A stretch of DNA of 64,000 bases from NCBI GenBank assembly GCA_010672785.1, contig JAAHFX010000009.1:508448-572447 (forward strand), in the 5' to 3' direction. Each line of letters begins with the position of its first letter. Positions within the stretch are counted from its first letter, which is position 1. Positions 19,221 to 27,942 of the stretch are shown piece by piece. The position numbers and the translations under genes were made by a program. A model generated the notes under the pieces. That model did not search any database and was not told the origin of the DNA. It worked only from the letters and a program-made list of their open reading frames with translations. This DNA is from Sphaerospermopsis sp. SIO1G1 (GTDB taxonomy: Bacteria; Cyanobacteriota; Cyanobacteriia; Cyanobacteriales; Nostocaceae).

Positions 19221-19329
19221 TTACAGCACTTTCCGGTGTAATGAGGTACACTTTAGGCAGGCAAGATGCCCACCCCACAAGAGTTCTATGATTATGATTT
19301 ATACCTCATAGCAAAGAAATCTGCTGTAA
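19221..19329. mobile_element. MITE-like element, family 2 (TTACAGCA...TGCTGTAA ends)
   Basis: 109 bp, starting TTACAGCACTTTCCGGTGTA and ending AAAGAAATCTGCTGTAA. The 8-bp ends TTACAGCA/TGCTGTAA are perfect inverted repeats and a second inverted pair, ATGAGGTA / TACCTCAT, lies further in. It matches the copy at 14559-14667 along its whole length, with most differences in the centre. Confidence 0.82.
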
Positions 19330-19426
19330 TTGAACATTTTCGGAACAAGCAAAAATCTCTATAGCTCTTATCGTTCCCTGAACCCTATTGCCTCTCCCAA
19401 ATATAAAATTTATTTTGCACAACTAC

Positions 19427-19612
19427 TTATTTGTGAGGATTGTTTTGCTGATCATGCTGGGTGTGTATTTTATACCATTCATTCATGCAGTATTCTGACC
19501 AACAAAAACAATATTCATTCCAGCAAAAATCACAGAGGTTGGTTTCTTGAATTTTCTCAGGATATAGATGGGGTGTAACTTGGTTGCGGGGACAATGAAT
19601 ATAATTACTCAT
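19427..19612 (-). CDS. Small cysteine-rich hypothetical protein
   Basis: 61 residues containing six cysteines, with CDFC in the centre followed by CFC and further Cys, plus several histidines, so a metal-binding (zinc-ribbon-like) fold is plausible. An AAAGGAG Shine-Dalgarno sits 9 bp before ATG 19612, which argues that this is the real gene rather than the overlapping plus-strand frame at 19330-19578. It follows the glycosyltransferase gene by 58 bp on the same strand and may be co-transcribed. Function unknown. Confidence 0.6.
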   Translation of the reverse strand: MSNYIHCPRNQVTPHLYPEKIQETNLCDFCWNEYCFCWSEYCMNEWYKIHTQHDQQNNPHK

Positions 19613-19670
19613 TGTGGTTAACTCCTTTGGATGATGTGAACATATTTTTATTAAGTAAGAAAAGTTACTG

Positions 19671-20885
19671 TTAGTCTAAACACATTTGCTCATATAGCTG
19701 ACCGGCAATTTCCCAGGTAAATTGAGTTTCGATCATTTGTCGAGCATTTACAGAAAGTTGGTGTCTGAGTTGTGGTTGTGTAAAGATTTGAGAAATAGCC
19801 TCTATGTATTCTGCGGGTTGATTTGCTCTTAAGGCTCGTAGGGGTGTGTTTTTACCATCTACAGCTAAACCTTCTAAACCGCGATCGCTGCCAACTACTG
19901 GGATACCGGCGGCCATGGCTTCTAGGGTTTTATTTTTAATCCCAAAACCTGTCCGCATTGGTACTACACAAACAGTAGATTGATGTAAATACTCAACCAT
20001 TGAAGGAACACGTCCAGTAATATTAATTCCGGGTTTATTGCCCAGTTCTACAACTTCTGGTGCAGGACGTGAACCGACAATATCAAAAGTTGTATCTGGG
20101 TAAATTTTTTGGATTTCTGGTAATACTTGATTACTAAAAAAACAAACAGAATCAATATTTGCTAAATTATCCATTGCTCCAATAAAAACTATTTTATTCC
20201 CCCCTGGATCTTGAGTCCGATTAGGAAAAGAAACTAAGTCTACACCATTAGGAATAATAGCTATTTCCGCATTTGGTTGGAATTGTTGGAGTTGTTGTTT
20301 ATCCTCTGGGGTAGTAACTACAATTTTACTGAATTTAGCACAATAATTTTGTTCGTAACGACGCAATAAAGGTAAATTAATTCTATCCCGTAACTTGTTT
20401 TCCGATGTGCCAGTTACTAACTGATTTAAACAAGTTCCATAGACAGAACTATGAACATTTACCATAGTTTTTACATGGTTTTTAAATTCAGGACGAATAT
20501 AAATTTCATTAACACTATGTTCACTAGTAATTAGATTACACTGACCGGATTTCACAAAATTGTCAATCCATGTTTGCATTTCTCTAGAATAGCGACTGAT
20601 CACACTGGGAGGTGTACCAGTGAACAAGAAATTACTTAGTCGCTGGATTTTTTTCAGTATTCTTGCGGATGTTTCCTGTTCCGAAGGACGATCAAAAGTA
20701 ACTAAATTATTGACGTGTTCTTTTAACCCTGCAATTTCCTCATCACTGACATCAGACTCTCGTTGGGTGACAAGGGTGAGGTGATGATTTCGACTCAAGT
20801 ATTTGAGTAAATTAAAGGTTCTGACTTGAGTTCCCCCTCTGGTTGGTGGATAGGGAAAAGTGGAGGATAATATTAAAATATTCAT
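19671..20885 (-). CDS. Glycosyltransferase family 4 (GT-B) protein
   Basis: 404 residues from ATG 20885. The N-terminus MNILILSSTFPYPPTRGGTQ is the typical donor-independent start of a GT4 enzyme with the glycine-rich GGTQVR acceptor loop. The C-terminal half has NGVDLVSFP, VFIGAMDNLANID, and the EX7E-like region KTLEAMAAGIPVVGSDRGLEG used for nucleotide-sugar binding. It transfers a sugar to a lipid or polysaccharide acceptor at the cytoplasmic face. The in-frame extension to 20951 lacks a ribosome binding site and breaks the usual N-terminal strand, so I rejected it. The neighbouring divergent GT2 gene suggests a shared exopolysaccharide or glycoconjugate role. Confidence 0.9.
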   Translation of the reverse strand: MNILILSSTFPYPPTRGGTQVRTFNLLKYLSRNHHLTLVTQRESDVSDEEIAGLKEHVNNLVTFDRPSEQETSARILKKIQRLSNFLFTGTPPSVISRYSREMQTWIDNFVKSGQCNLITSEHSVNEIYIRPEFKNHVKTMVNVHSSVYGTCLNQLVTGTSENKLRDRINLPLLRRYEQNYCAKFSKIVVTTPEDKQQLQQFQPNAEIAIIPNGVDLVSFPNRTQDPGGNKIVFIGAMDNLANIDSVCFFSNQVLPEIQKIYPDTTFDIVGSRPAPEVVELGNKPGINITGRVPSMVEYLHQSTVCVVPMRTGFGIKNKTLEAMAAGIPVVGSDRGLEGLAVDGKNTPLRALRANQPAEYIEAISQIFTQPQLRHQLSVNARQMIETQFTWEIAGQLYEQMCLD

Positions 20886-21109
20886 CAATGTAATAAATCT
20901 ATCAGTATAATCTAGTAGTTTGTTGGGTAAACCATAACATAATATTCTCAAATCCGTGACGATTTGGTGTAAAAATTAGTAAAATAAAGTCACTGAGAGT
21001 TAAAACTCTAAGTAATGATTTAGATTAGTAATGACTAAGTTTTGGTCTATATTTAGACTACATTTGGTTTATATTTTAATTAGCAAATTTTTGCAAAGTT
21101 TTACATCCC

Positions 21110-22096
21110 ATGCCTAAAGTTAGTGTTTGTATTCCCACTTATAACCGAGCAAATTTACTCCCTTATGCGGTAAATAGTGTATTAAATCAAACTTACCAAG
21201 ATTTTGAATTAATTATTTGTGATGATGGTTCTACAGATAATACCGCAGAAATAGTAAGTGAGTGGAATGATCCACGGATTCGTTATCTTAGACAACCTGT
21301 AAATGGTGGCCGTAGTCGAAATATGCGTTCTGGGTTTGAAGCTGCAACGGGGGATTATTTTATTAAATTTGATGATGATGACGCTATTACACCAGAGTTT
21401 TTAGAAAAGACTGTACAGGTGTTAGATACAGAATCAAGTGTAGATTTTGTGTGTACAAATCATTGGATTATTAATCAAAATAATCAAAGAATTGATTCTG
21501 CAACTCAGGAGAATTCTATTAAATGGGGAAAAGATAAATTAAATGGGATTATTCCTGATTTAATCAGAGAAACTTTTATAAATCAAAGTTTACAAGTAGG
21601 TTCAACTTTATTTAGAAGGGATTGTTTGTTAGAAGTTGATTTTATGCGTCCTGAAGCTGATGGATGTGAAGATTTTGATTTGCTAGTAAGGTTAGCTATT
21701 ACAGATAAAAAAGGATATTTTCTCCCTGAGTATTTAATGGAATATCGCTTTCATGGTGGACAAACTAGCTTAAGACAAAACTTACATTTCTTGAAAGCTA
21801 AAGTCTTTTGTATTGATAGTTATAAATTCCCTGATCCAGAACTGGAAAAATTGCGATCGCATAAATTAGCAACTACCCAACAAGTCCTAGGTTTAAGATT
21901 AATTGAAAACGGTGATACAGTCGAAGGAAGGAAGGTTTTACAAGCATCTAGTCAGGTGATAGGAAATGATAAAAAAATCATCTTAGGTTTGATCATGTCT
22001 TATTTACCTATGGGTTTGAGGAAGTTAGCTTTGGATATTTTTCGTCAACTTCGTCCTCAAGATTATACGGAAAAAGTCAGAGAAGCAAAAGTGTAA
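21110..22096 (+). CDS. Glycosyltransferase family 2 (GT-A) protein
   Basis: 328 residues. The N-terminal GT-A domain is clear: VSVCIPTYNRANLLPYAVNS, DFELIICDDGSTDNTAEI (DDGS, nucleotide binding), GRSRNMRSGFEAATGDYFIKFDDDD (DXD-type metal site) and, later, DGCEDFDLLVRLA (ED catalytic region). No membrane helices are seen, so it is probably cytoplasmic. The C-terminal 90 residues are helical. Divergently transcribed from the GT4 gene, with which it may share acceptor substrates. Confidence 0.92.
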   Translation: MPKVSVCIPTYNRANLLPYAVNSVLNQTYQDFELIICDDGSTDNTAEIVSEWNDPRIRYLRQPVNGGRSRNMRSGFEAATGDYFIKFDDDDAITPEFLEKTVQVLDTESSVDFVCTNHWIINQNNQRIDSATQENSIKWGKDKLNGIIPDLIRETFINQSLQVGSTLFRRDCLLEVDFMRPEADGCEDFDLLVRLAITDKKGYFLPEYLMEYRFHGGQTSLRQNLHFLKAKVFCIDSYKFPDPELEKLRSHKLATTQQVLGLRLIENGDTVEGRKVLQASSQVIGNDKKIILGLIMSYLPMGLRKLALDIFRQLRPQDYTEKVREAKV

Positions 22097-22675
22097 GGTT
22101 TCCTTCATTGTATCTTGTCCCTTGTCAAGGATCATCAGATTTAGGCAAGAATATAGTCTGATGATCCTCCTAATATTTTTAATCACACTTAATTAACAAA
22201 TGTTACGTGAATTTTTAAAATAAATGTTATTATATTTACTAAATGCATTAACCAGGGTGAATTTTATGGATATTGTTAGGGTGTAATTTGAAAGCTTTAA
22301 AAATATAGTCATTCAGCTTTTTCCATAGCTGAAATCATCTATGCATACAGATCATATCATGTTAGATAAAAACCCTGATAGAAAGATACCTAAAACTAAT
22401 GTTTTTAAGTAATTCTAATCATAGACAATTAGTTGAAATATGATATGAATTTCACTTAGGGAAGCGTTATAATTATTGTATAGTATTTACGTATATCTAT
22501 CATTTGTAAAAATCAAGCATAATATCCCATATTATTCTTGTATATCAATTATAGACTACAATTTGGGAAAAACATAATCAAATTTTAAACTGATCATAAA
22601 CTCAAAACGTTATTAGGTGGCTAATACTCATAGTATCTAATTTAATCATTACGACTAAACTAGGAGGAAATTTTC
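22097..22675. other. Gene-free region upstream of the ATPase/FtsK cassette
   Basis: 579 bp, very AT-rich. It starts with a clear terminator (22128-22180) for the glycosyltransferase gene. The remainder presumably holds the promoter of the cassette starting at 22676; its last 14 bases include a strong AGGAGG ribosome binding site. I did not identify a repressor operator or repeat family here. Confidence 0.6.
22128..22180 (+). terminator. Intrinsic terminator after the GT2 gene
   Basis: Perfect 12-bp arms AGGATCATCAGA (22128-22139) and TCTGATGATCCT (22157-22168), a 17-base loop, then CCTAATATTTTTAAT. It lies 31 bp after the stop codon and isolates the following cassette transcriptionally. Confidence 0.85.
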
Positions 22676-24718
22676 ATGCAGTCTATTGATGATATAATTA
22701 TCAAGAGCATCAATCCTTTTGATAATATTTATTATCCTCATGTAACCGATATTTATAATAATTCAGAGTCTAGCCTTACTTATATTCACCAAGAAAATTT
22801 TACCAAAATTGAAACATTATTAACACAGGTTTCACAAGATCATTTGACAAGATCCATATTAATAACTGGAAATAGTGGTTGTGGTAAAACTTATTTATTA
22901 AACCAACTGAAAAATAAATTGAGTTATAAAGTTTTTTTTGTGAATGTTCCACCTTTTGCTAAACGTGATAGTATTTGGCGAAGAGTTCTACGTTATACTG
23001 TTGATAACTTAATCAAAAATAAAACTGATAAAAATAATTTAAAATCACCACTCTTTTTATATCTATCAGCAACTAAAACAGACAAAGATAATTTATTAGG
23101 TTTTCTGAGAAATGAAAAGCAAAAATTTATTAACAAATTAAAAGAGAAATATAAAAAAGTCACAATTCATAATCCTGATGATTTTTTTGGAGTTTTATAT
23201 GAATTAACTAATCCTGAATTATATGATTTAGCGTGTAAATATATGCGCGGAGATGCTCTCACAGAAGAATCTTTAGCGAGTTTGGGAGTTGAAAAATCTA
23301 TTAATACAGAAACAACTGCGAGAGAAACACTAAAAAATTTAAGTTTGATATTTTGTGAAATTCAACCCATCATACTCTGTTTTAATCAAATAGAAAGTAT
23401 TGCTAAATTGCCAAATGGGGAAATAGATTTAGATGCTTTACTCAAGGTAAACGCTAAAATTCGAGAGGATAACAAAAATTTTTTAATTGTTATTAGTATT
23501 AATACTCATACTTTACAACAACATCAAGAATTACTAACTAAATCATATCCCCATAGTATAGATCAAACAATAAAATTAGAAAATGTTGGTTTAGCTCAAG
23601 CAGAATTAACGATAGGATCTAGATTAGAAATTTTACACAAAAAAGCGAATTATACTCCCAATTCTCTCCTCTATCCCTTTAATCGTCAACTTTTAGAAAA
23701 AGCTTTTCCTATTGGTAAAATTACTTTTAGAGATATAGCTATCTGTGGACATAATTTATTCAATTCCTATAAGAAATGGTTATTAAATCAAAAACGCACA
23801 GATTTTGTATATTCCCAAGAAAATCAAAGTCAATTAGAAACCATCTCATATTTTAAAGTCAGATGGTATGAAGAATTTTCTAGTATTCAAAGACAAATTA
23901 AAAGTATTCCTCAATTATCATCTACAGAACTTACTCAGATGTTACAGGATGCGTTGTTAGCATTGCAAATGGAAGAAGTGAAAATATGCTTATTTATTAG
24001 AAGTAAATATGCAAGTTATTCCCTGAGTTATAAATTGCCAAAAGCAAATAGAAGTATTGGAATAGTTTGGACTGAAGATGCAAATTTAGAAAGCTTTTTT
24101 TATGTTATGGAAGCTTGTAGAAAAATATTAGAGAAAAATCAATCTTTAAAATTATATTTGCTTCGTTCACAACCATTAGGTAATAATGATAGTAAAGGAT
24201 ATAAGGTTTATAAGGATATATTTGTTAAGTCTTCACATCATTATATTATTCCTGATTTACATTCTGTACATTATTTAGCAACTTATCATAGTTTGGTAAA
24301 GACTGCCAGAGAAGATGATTTAGTTATAGGTAATCAAATTATTAGTATTCATGATTTACAAGCATTGCTCAATACAACTAATATTTTAGCTGATTGTTCC
24401 CTATTGCAGAATTTAGGAATAATCGCAAAATCAGAAACTACAAATCAAGATGAAAGTGGTGATTTGAATGCTTTTAAACCTATGAAAAAACAAATAATTT
24501 TTAAGGAAGCAAAAGATTATATATTGAATTTAGTAGCCACACAGTTTTGTTTAAGTAGACAGGTTTTATTACAAAAAGCAGTTATAGTATTTCCTCATGC
24601 AGGTGATTTACAATTGGATGGTTTAATTCAGCAGTTATGCTGGGAAAATAAAATTAAGATTCTTAGTTCTAAAGCTGATCCATCTATGCAATTAGTTATG
24701 TTGTTTCCGAAGAAGTAA
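22676..24718 (+). CDS. AAA-type ATPase A of the 22.7-31.6 kb cassette
   Basis: 680 residues. The P-loop is intact (GNSGCGKT, residues 65-72), but the presumed Walker B strand reads IILCFNQIES, with Asn237-Gln238 where the paralogue at 25831 has Asp-Asn. This suggests weak or lost ATP hydrolysis. A shared block IHNPDDFFGVLYELTNPELYD and a REGLL-free helical region follow. Residues about 430-600 form an alpha/beta domain (YASYSLSYKLPKANRSIGIVWTEDANLESFFYVMEACRK, interrupted here) and the last 70 residues look like a winged helix. An AGGAGG ribosome binding site lies 9 bp before ATG. It heads a five-gene same-strand cassette. Broadly STAND/ORC-like ATPase; the family has no name I recognise. Confidence 0.75.
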   Translation: MQSIDDIIIKSINPFDNIYYPHVTDIYNNSESSLTYIHQENFTKIETLLTQVSQDHLTRSILITGNSGCGKTYLLNQLKNKLSYKVFFVNVPPFAKRDSIWRRVLRYTVDNLIKNKTDKNNLKSPLFLYLSATKTDKDNLLGFLRNEKQKFINKLKEKYKKVTIHNPDDFFGVLYELTNPELYDLACKYMRGDALTEESLASLGVEKSINTETTARETLKNLSLIFCEIQPIILCFNQIESIAKLPNGEIDLDALLKVNAKIREDNKNFLIVISINTHTLQQHQELLTKSYPHSIDQTIKLENVGLAQAELTIGSRLEILHKKANYTPNSLLYPFNRQLLEKAFPIGKITFRDIAICGHNLFNSYKKWLLNQKRTDFVYSQENQSQLETISYFKVRWYEEFSSIQRQIKSIPQLSSTELTQMLQDALLALQMEEVKICLFIRSKYASYSLSYKLPKANRSIGIVWTEDANLESFFYVMEACRKILEKNQSLKLYLLRSQPLGNNDSKGYKVYKDIFVKSSHHYIIPDLHSVHYLATYHSLVKTAREDDLVIGNQIISIHDLQALLNTTNILADCSLLQNLGIIAKSETTNQDESGDLNAFKPMKKQIIFKEAKDYILNLVATQFCLSRQVLLQKAVIVFPHAGDLQLDGLIQQLCWENKIKILSSKADPSMQLVMLFPKK

Positions 24719-24894
24719 TAGTTTTATGCGTTAAATCAGTAAAATTACGAATAATTGCATAGTTAATTCAGACGATGATGGTTAAAAATTTGCATAATGT
24801 AATATTTAGTCCTACTTTGTGAAAAATGGCACTCATGAGAGTTACTATAATAAAAGTGTGTCAAATTTTCTCTGTTTAACCTAATATTAATCAC

Positions 24895-25752
24895 ATGGAT
24901 ACAAACGAGCTTAAATTTGTATTAAGATTATTGGGATGTCCCAATTACTGTACTGGGTTAAGTTCCAGTATTTTTAATTCCTTCAAAAAAGAGAAAAACA
25001 AAATTTGCCGAGACTTGGGAGAACAAGAATTAGTAGACTATTCCCGTGAAATTGCTACAGTAAAAATTAAAGATGCTGGCCAAGCGTTATTAAAATTAGA
25101 TTCCAGTCAGTTACCCATCAGTGATCAAGAATTGAAGGTATTGGAAAGAATCAGTAAAAGTTCTAAAAAAATTGCCCCCAGTGAAATTAAAGTTTCTGGT
25201 TTAAAATCAGATGAACGAGACTCAATTTTAAAAGTATTGAGTGAACGAGGTTTGATTGATGTAGAAATCAAAATCAAAAGAGTCAAAGCACAAGTGTGGT
25301 TAACTGCAAGGGGTATAGAATATTTGCGGGATGAATTTATTCCCGATTCAGGAGTTCAACCAGTCATTAGTTTAGACTTATTGGGTAATTATCTCCGGTT
25401 TTTACGAAAGAATTTACGTCAGTCAGAACCAGTTGCTGCTGTATTATCTAACAGTGAAAATTCAGAAACAGAAACTATCAATAAACCCAGTGATGAAGGG
25501 ATTTTAGAAACTATTCAAAAATTAGATCGAGAACTGGGAACAGAGAATTATTTACCTATTTTTCATCTCCGAGAAAAGTTACAACCGCCTTTATCAAGAG
25601 ATGAATTAGATCAGGCTTTGTATAGGTTGCAGAGTAACGATCAAATTGACTTGAGTTCCTTACAAGAAGTTAGTGCTTATACACCAGAACAAATTGATGC
25701 AGGTATTCCTCAAAATATTGGTGGACAACTGTTTTTTATTATCATCAACTAA
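24895..25752 (+). CDS. Winged-helix-like protein between the paired ATPases
   Basis: 285 residues, soluble. Residues about 78-142 look like a MarR-type winged helix: ELKVLERISKSSKKIAPSEI, then ILKVLSERGLIDVEIKIKR with a basic wing and VWLTARGIEYL. A second possible winged helix covers about 198-285 (YLPIFHLREKL...LDQALYRLQSNDQIDLS). A helical N-terminal region with two cysteines precedes them. No enzymatic motif is seen. Its position between two paralogous ATPases suggests a DNA-binding or adaptor subunit of the same complex, or the local regulator. This is inference from context and fold prediction by eye. Confidence 0.6.
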   Translation: MDTNELKFVLRLLGCPNYCTGLSSSIFNSFKKEKNKICRDLGEQELVDYSREIATVKIKDAGQALLKLDSSQLPISDQELKVLERISKSSKKIAPSEIKVSGLKSDERDSILKVLSERGLIDVEIKIKRVKAQVWLTARGIEYLRDEFIPDSGVQPVISLDLLGNYLRFLRKNLRQSEPVAAVLSNSENSETETINKPSDEGILETIQKLDRELGTENYLPIFHLREKLQPPLSRDELDQALYRLQSNDQIDLSSLQEVSAYTPEQIDAGIPQNIGGQLFFIIIN

Positions 25753-25830
25753 CAGTCATCACTTGTTCTAGATATTTTGATTATTTGCTTTTTTCCTAAT
25801 TCCTGATTTCACCGATTTTTAGATTTAGCC

Positions 25831-27858
25831 ATGACAGACATTAACGATATTATCAAACGTGAAGTTAATCCTTTTGATGTGATCAATTTAAAGCCTACTA
25901 ATTTTTGGGCTGATCAACAAGATGCAACATTAATGGTTGATTCAATTCATAAAGAAGCAATCATAGATATAGAATCTTCACTAGATTTAGTAGGTAAAAA
26001 TCACATTAGTCGGACAGTCTTATTAGTTGGTGATTCTGGTTCAGGTAAAAGTTATTTATTAGGTCGTCTCAAACGCACTCTTAACCCTAAAGCATTTTTT
26101 GCTTATATTCTTTGTAACTGGGCTGATAGTAGTAATATTTGGCGGCATATTTTACGTTATACAGTTGATAGTTTGACTCAAGTTCCTGAAGGTGAAAAAG
26201 AATCACAATTGATGTTGTGGTTAAAAAGTTTATCAGCTTTTACCAGAAGTGATATTAAAAAGAGAATATTTAATGATAATTTTTGGGAAGCGTTACAAAG
26301 TAATCGCCAGAAGTTTATTAAACATCTCAAATCTACTTATAAAACAGCAGGTATTTATAACCCTGATATCTTTTTTGGTGTGCTGCATGATTTAGCCAAT
26401 CCAGAATTATATGATATAGCTTGCGAATGGTTGCGTGGAGATGATTTAAGTGAAGAATCAATGCAAGAAATAAAGGTTAAAAACTGCATTGATACGGAAG
26501 ATGCTGCTAAAAATATATTAGCTAACTTTGGCAGAATATCTACACAAACTCAACCAATAGTTTTATGTTTTGATAATTTAGATACTATGCCTCAAACTTT
26601 AGAGGGGTTTTTGGATATCCAACCATTTTTTAATGTTAACACAACAATTCATGGAGATAATTTAAAAAATTTCTTAGTTATTATTAGTGTGATTACAAAT
26701 ACTTTAAGAAGGCATTGGGATCGAGTCCTCCCAGCAGATAAAGCAGGAATACATAAAACAGTTCAACTAAGAAGAATTAATTTAAAACAAGCAGAAGCAC
26801 TTTGGGTTTATCATCTCAAACCATTACATAAATTAGCAAATTCTCAACTAGAATCTTCTATTTTTCCCCTGACTCGGCAAATTTTAGAAACCAATTATCC
26901 TGGTGGTAAAACCATGCCGAGAAATACATTAACTCTGGGGCGTGAAGAATATCAAAAATATAAAGAAGCTTTACAAATTAAAAATACTGATAACGGAAGT
27001 TCAAACAATCACAAGAAAGATAAAATTAAAGCAGAATTTGAATTACTATGGCAGAAAGAATATAAAAAAATTCAGGGTAAAATTCCAAAATTATCTCTGT
27101 TATCTTCATCTGAATTAATACAGATGTTACAACAATCTCTATCAGCTTTACAAATCCAGGGAATTAAACCTAAACTTTTAACTGGAAAGTATGCTACTTA
27201 TTCCTTGAGTTATCAGCAGTCTAAAAAACAAGATAGAGTAGGCATAGTCTGGACAGAAGATTCAAACATGACTACATTTTTTTATGTTATGAATGCTTGT
27301 AAAAATGCTATTCAGAAAAATAGCTGCCAAACTCTGTATTTAATTCGTGCTGGAAATGTAGGAAAACCAAATTTGGCAGGAAACCAAATTTACAGACAGA
27401 TTTTTACAAACACTCACAACCAACACATTAAACCAAGTCTACCAGCAGTTCATTATTTAGCGACATATCAAAGTTTTGTCAATGCTGCTAAATCTCAAGA
27501 ATTAGTAATTGCTGGAAAAACAATTAATGTACAAGAATTAGGATTTTTAATGCGTGAATCTCAAATCTTGCAGAAAAAATGTACTTTATTATCTGATTTA
27601 CGTCTTGTATCCAAATCAAATCCAAATCCAGCTTCAAATTCAAGCCCTATAAAAGATTTTCTCCTAAATCTTATTAAAACTCAAGGATTTATGGGAGTAC
27701 CTACATTAATTTCCCAAGCAGCTATTCAATTTTCTGGTATTCAAGAAATCGAAATTCAAAAGTCAATTGACTTACTATGTCAAGAACAGAAAGCTAAAAT
27801 TATCAACCCAACAGCTAAACTACAAGATCAATTAATTTCTTGGAATCCTCAAACATAA
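25831..27858 (+). CDS. AAA-type ATPase B, paralogue of the 22676 gene
   Basis: 675 residues, alignable with ATPase A over the full length: shared INPFD/VNPFD start, SGSGKS P-loop (residues 67-74), IWRHILRYTVD, NPDIFFGVLHDLANPELYD, and a C-terminal half with YATYSLSYQQ, GIVWTEDSNMTTFFYVM and VHYLATYQSFV. Here the Walker B strand reads IVLCFDNLDT with Asp248, so this copy is more likely to hydrolyse ATP. The last 70 residues again look like a winged helix. Lies 78 bp after the winged-helix gene and 84 bp before the nuclease/FtsK fusion gene. Tandem duplication followed by division of labour is the simplest reading. Confidence 0.78.
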   Translation: MTDINDIIKREVNPFDVINLKPTNFWADQQDATLMVDSIHKEAIIDIESSLDLVGKNHISRTVLLVGDSGSGKSYLLGRLKRTLNPKAFFAYILCNWADSSNIWRHILRYTVDSLTQVPEGEKESQLMLWLKSLSAFTRSDIKKRIFNDNFWEALQSNRQKFIKHLKSTYKTAGIYNPDIFFGVLHDLANPELYDIACEWLRGDDLSEESMQEIKVKNCIDTEDAAKNILANFGRISTQTQPIVLCFDNLDTMPQTLEGFLDIQPFFNVNTTIHGDNLKNFLVIISVITNTLRRHWDRVLPADKAGIHKTVQLRRINLKQAEALWVYHLKPLHKLANSQLESSIFPLTRQILETNYPGGKTMPRNTLTLGREEYQKYKEALQIKNTDNGSSNNHKKDKIKAEFELLWQKEYKKIQGKIPKLSLLSSSELIQMLQQSLSALQIQGIKPKLLTGKYATYSLSYQQSKKQDRVGIVWTEDSNMTTFFYVMNACKNAIQKNSCQTLYLIRAGNVGKPNLAGNQIYRQIFTNTHNQHIKPSLPAVHYLATYQSFVNAAKSQELVIAGKTINVQELGFLMRESQILQKKCTLLSDLRLVSKSNPNPASNSSPIKDFLLNLIKTQGFMGVPTLISQAAIQFSGIQEIEIQKSIDLLCQEQKAKIINPTAKLQDQLISWNPQT

Positions 27859-27865
27859 TGATACC

Positions 27866-27931
27866 AAGATCCCCGACTTCTATAATTAATTTATAATTTA
27901 TTACATGATTGTAAAAGAAGTCGGGGATCTT
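27866..27931. promoter_or_regulatory. Perfect 16-bp inverted repeat between ATPase B and fusion gene
   Basis: AAGATCCCCGACTTCT at 27866-27881 and its exact reverse complement at 27916-27931 enclose a 34-base AT-rich loop. The hairpin begins 7 bp after the ATPase stop and ends 11 bp before the ATG of the fusion gene. It could stabilise or attenuate the transcript between the two genes. Similar CCCCGACTTC palindromes are common dispersed repeats in Nostocales genomes, so a neutral insertion is also possible. Confidence 0.75.
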
Positions 27932-27942
27932 ATCACCCATTA

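Larger units (their letters stand above)
18690..19426. other. Long gene-free stretch with hairpin terminator, tandem repeat and MITE
   Basis: 737 bp. The first part (18690-19050) has no open frame of note but is less AT-biased than other gaps and ends in a strong terminator-like hairpin (19058-19090), so it could encode a small RNA or be the long 3' untranslated region of the gene before it. A 15-bp tandem repeat (19121-19164) and a family 2 element (19221-19329) follow. Confidence 0.55.

Noticed and set aside
19330..19578. 82-codon plus-strand open frame opposite the Cys-rich gene
   Set aside because: No ribosome binding site; the minus-strand frame has a strong one and a plausible metal-binding composition.
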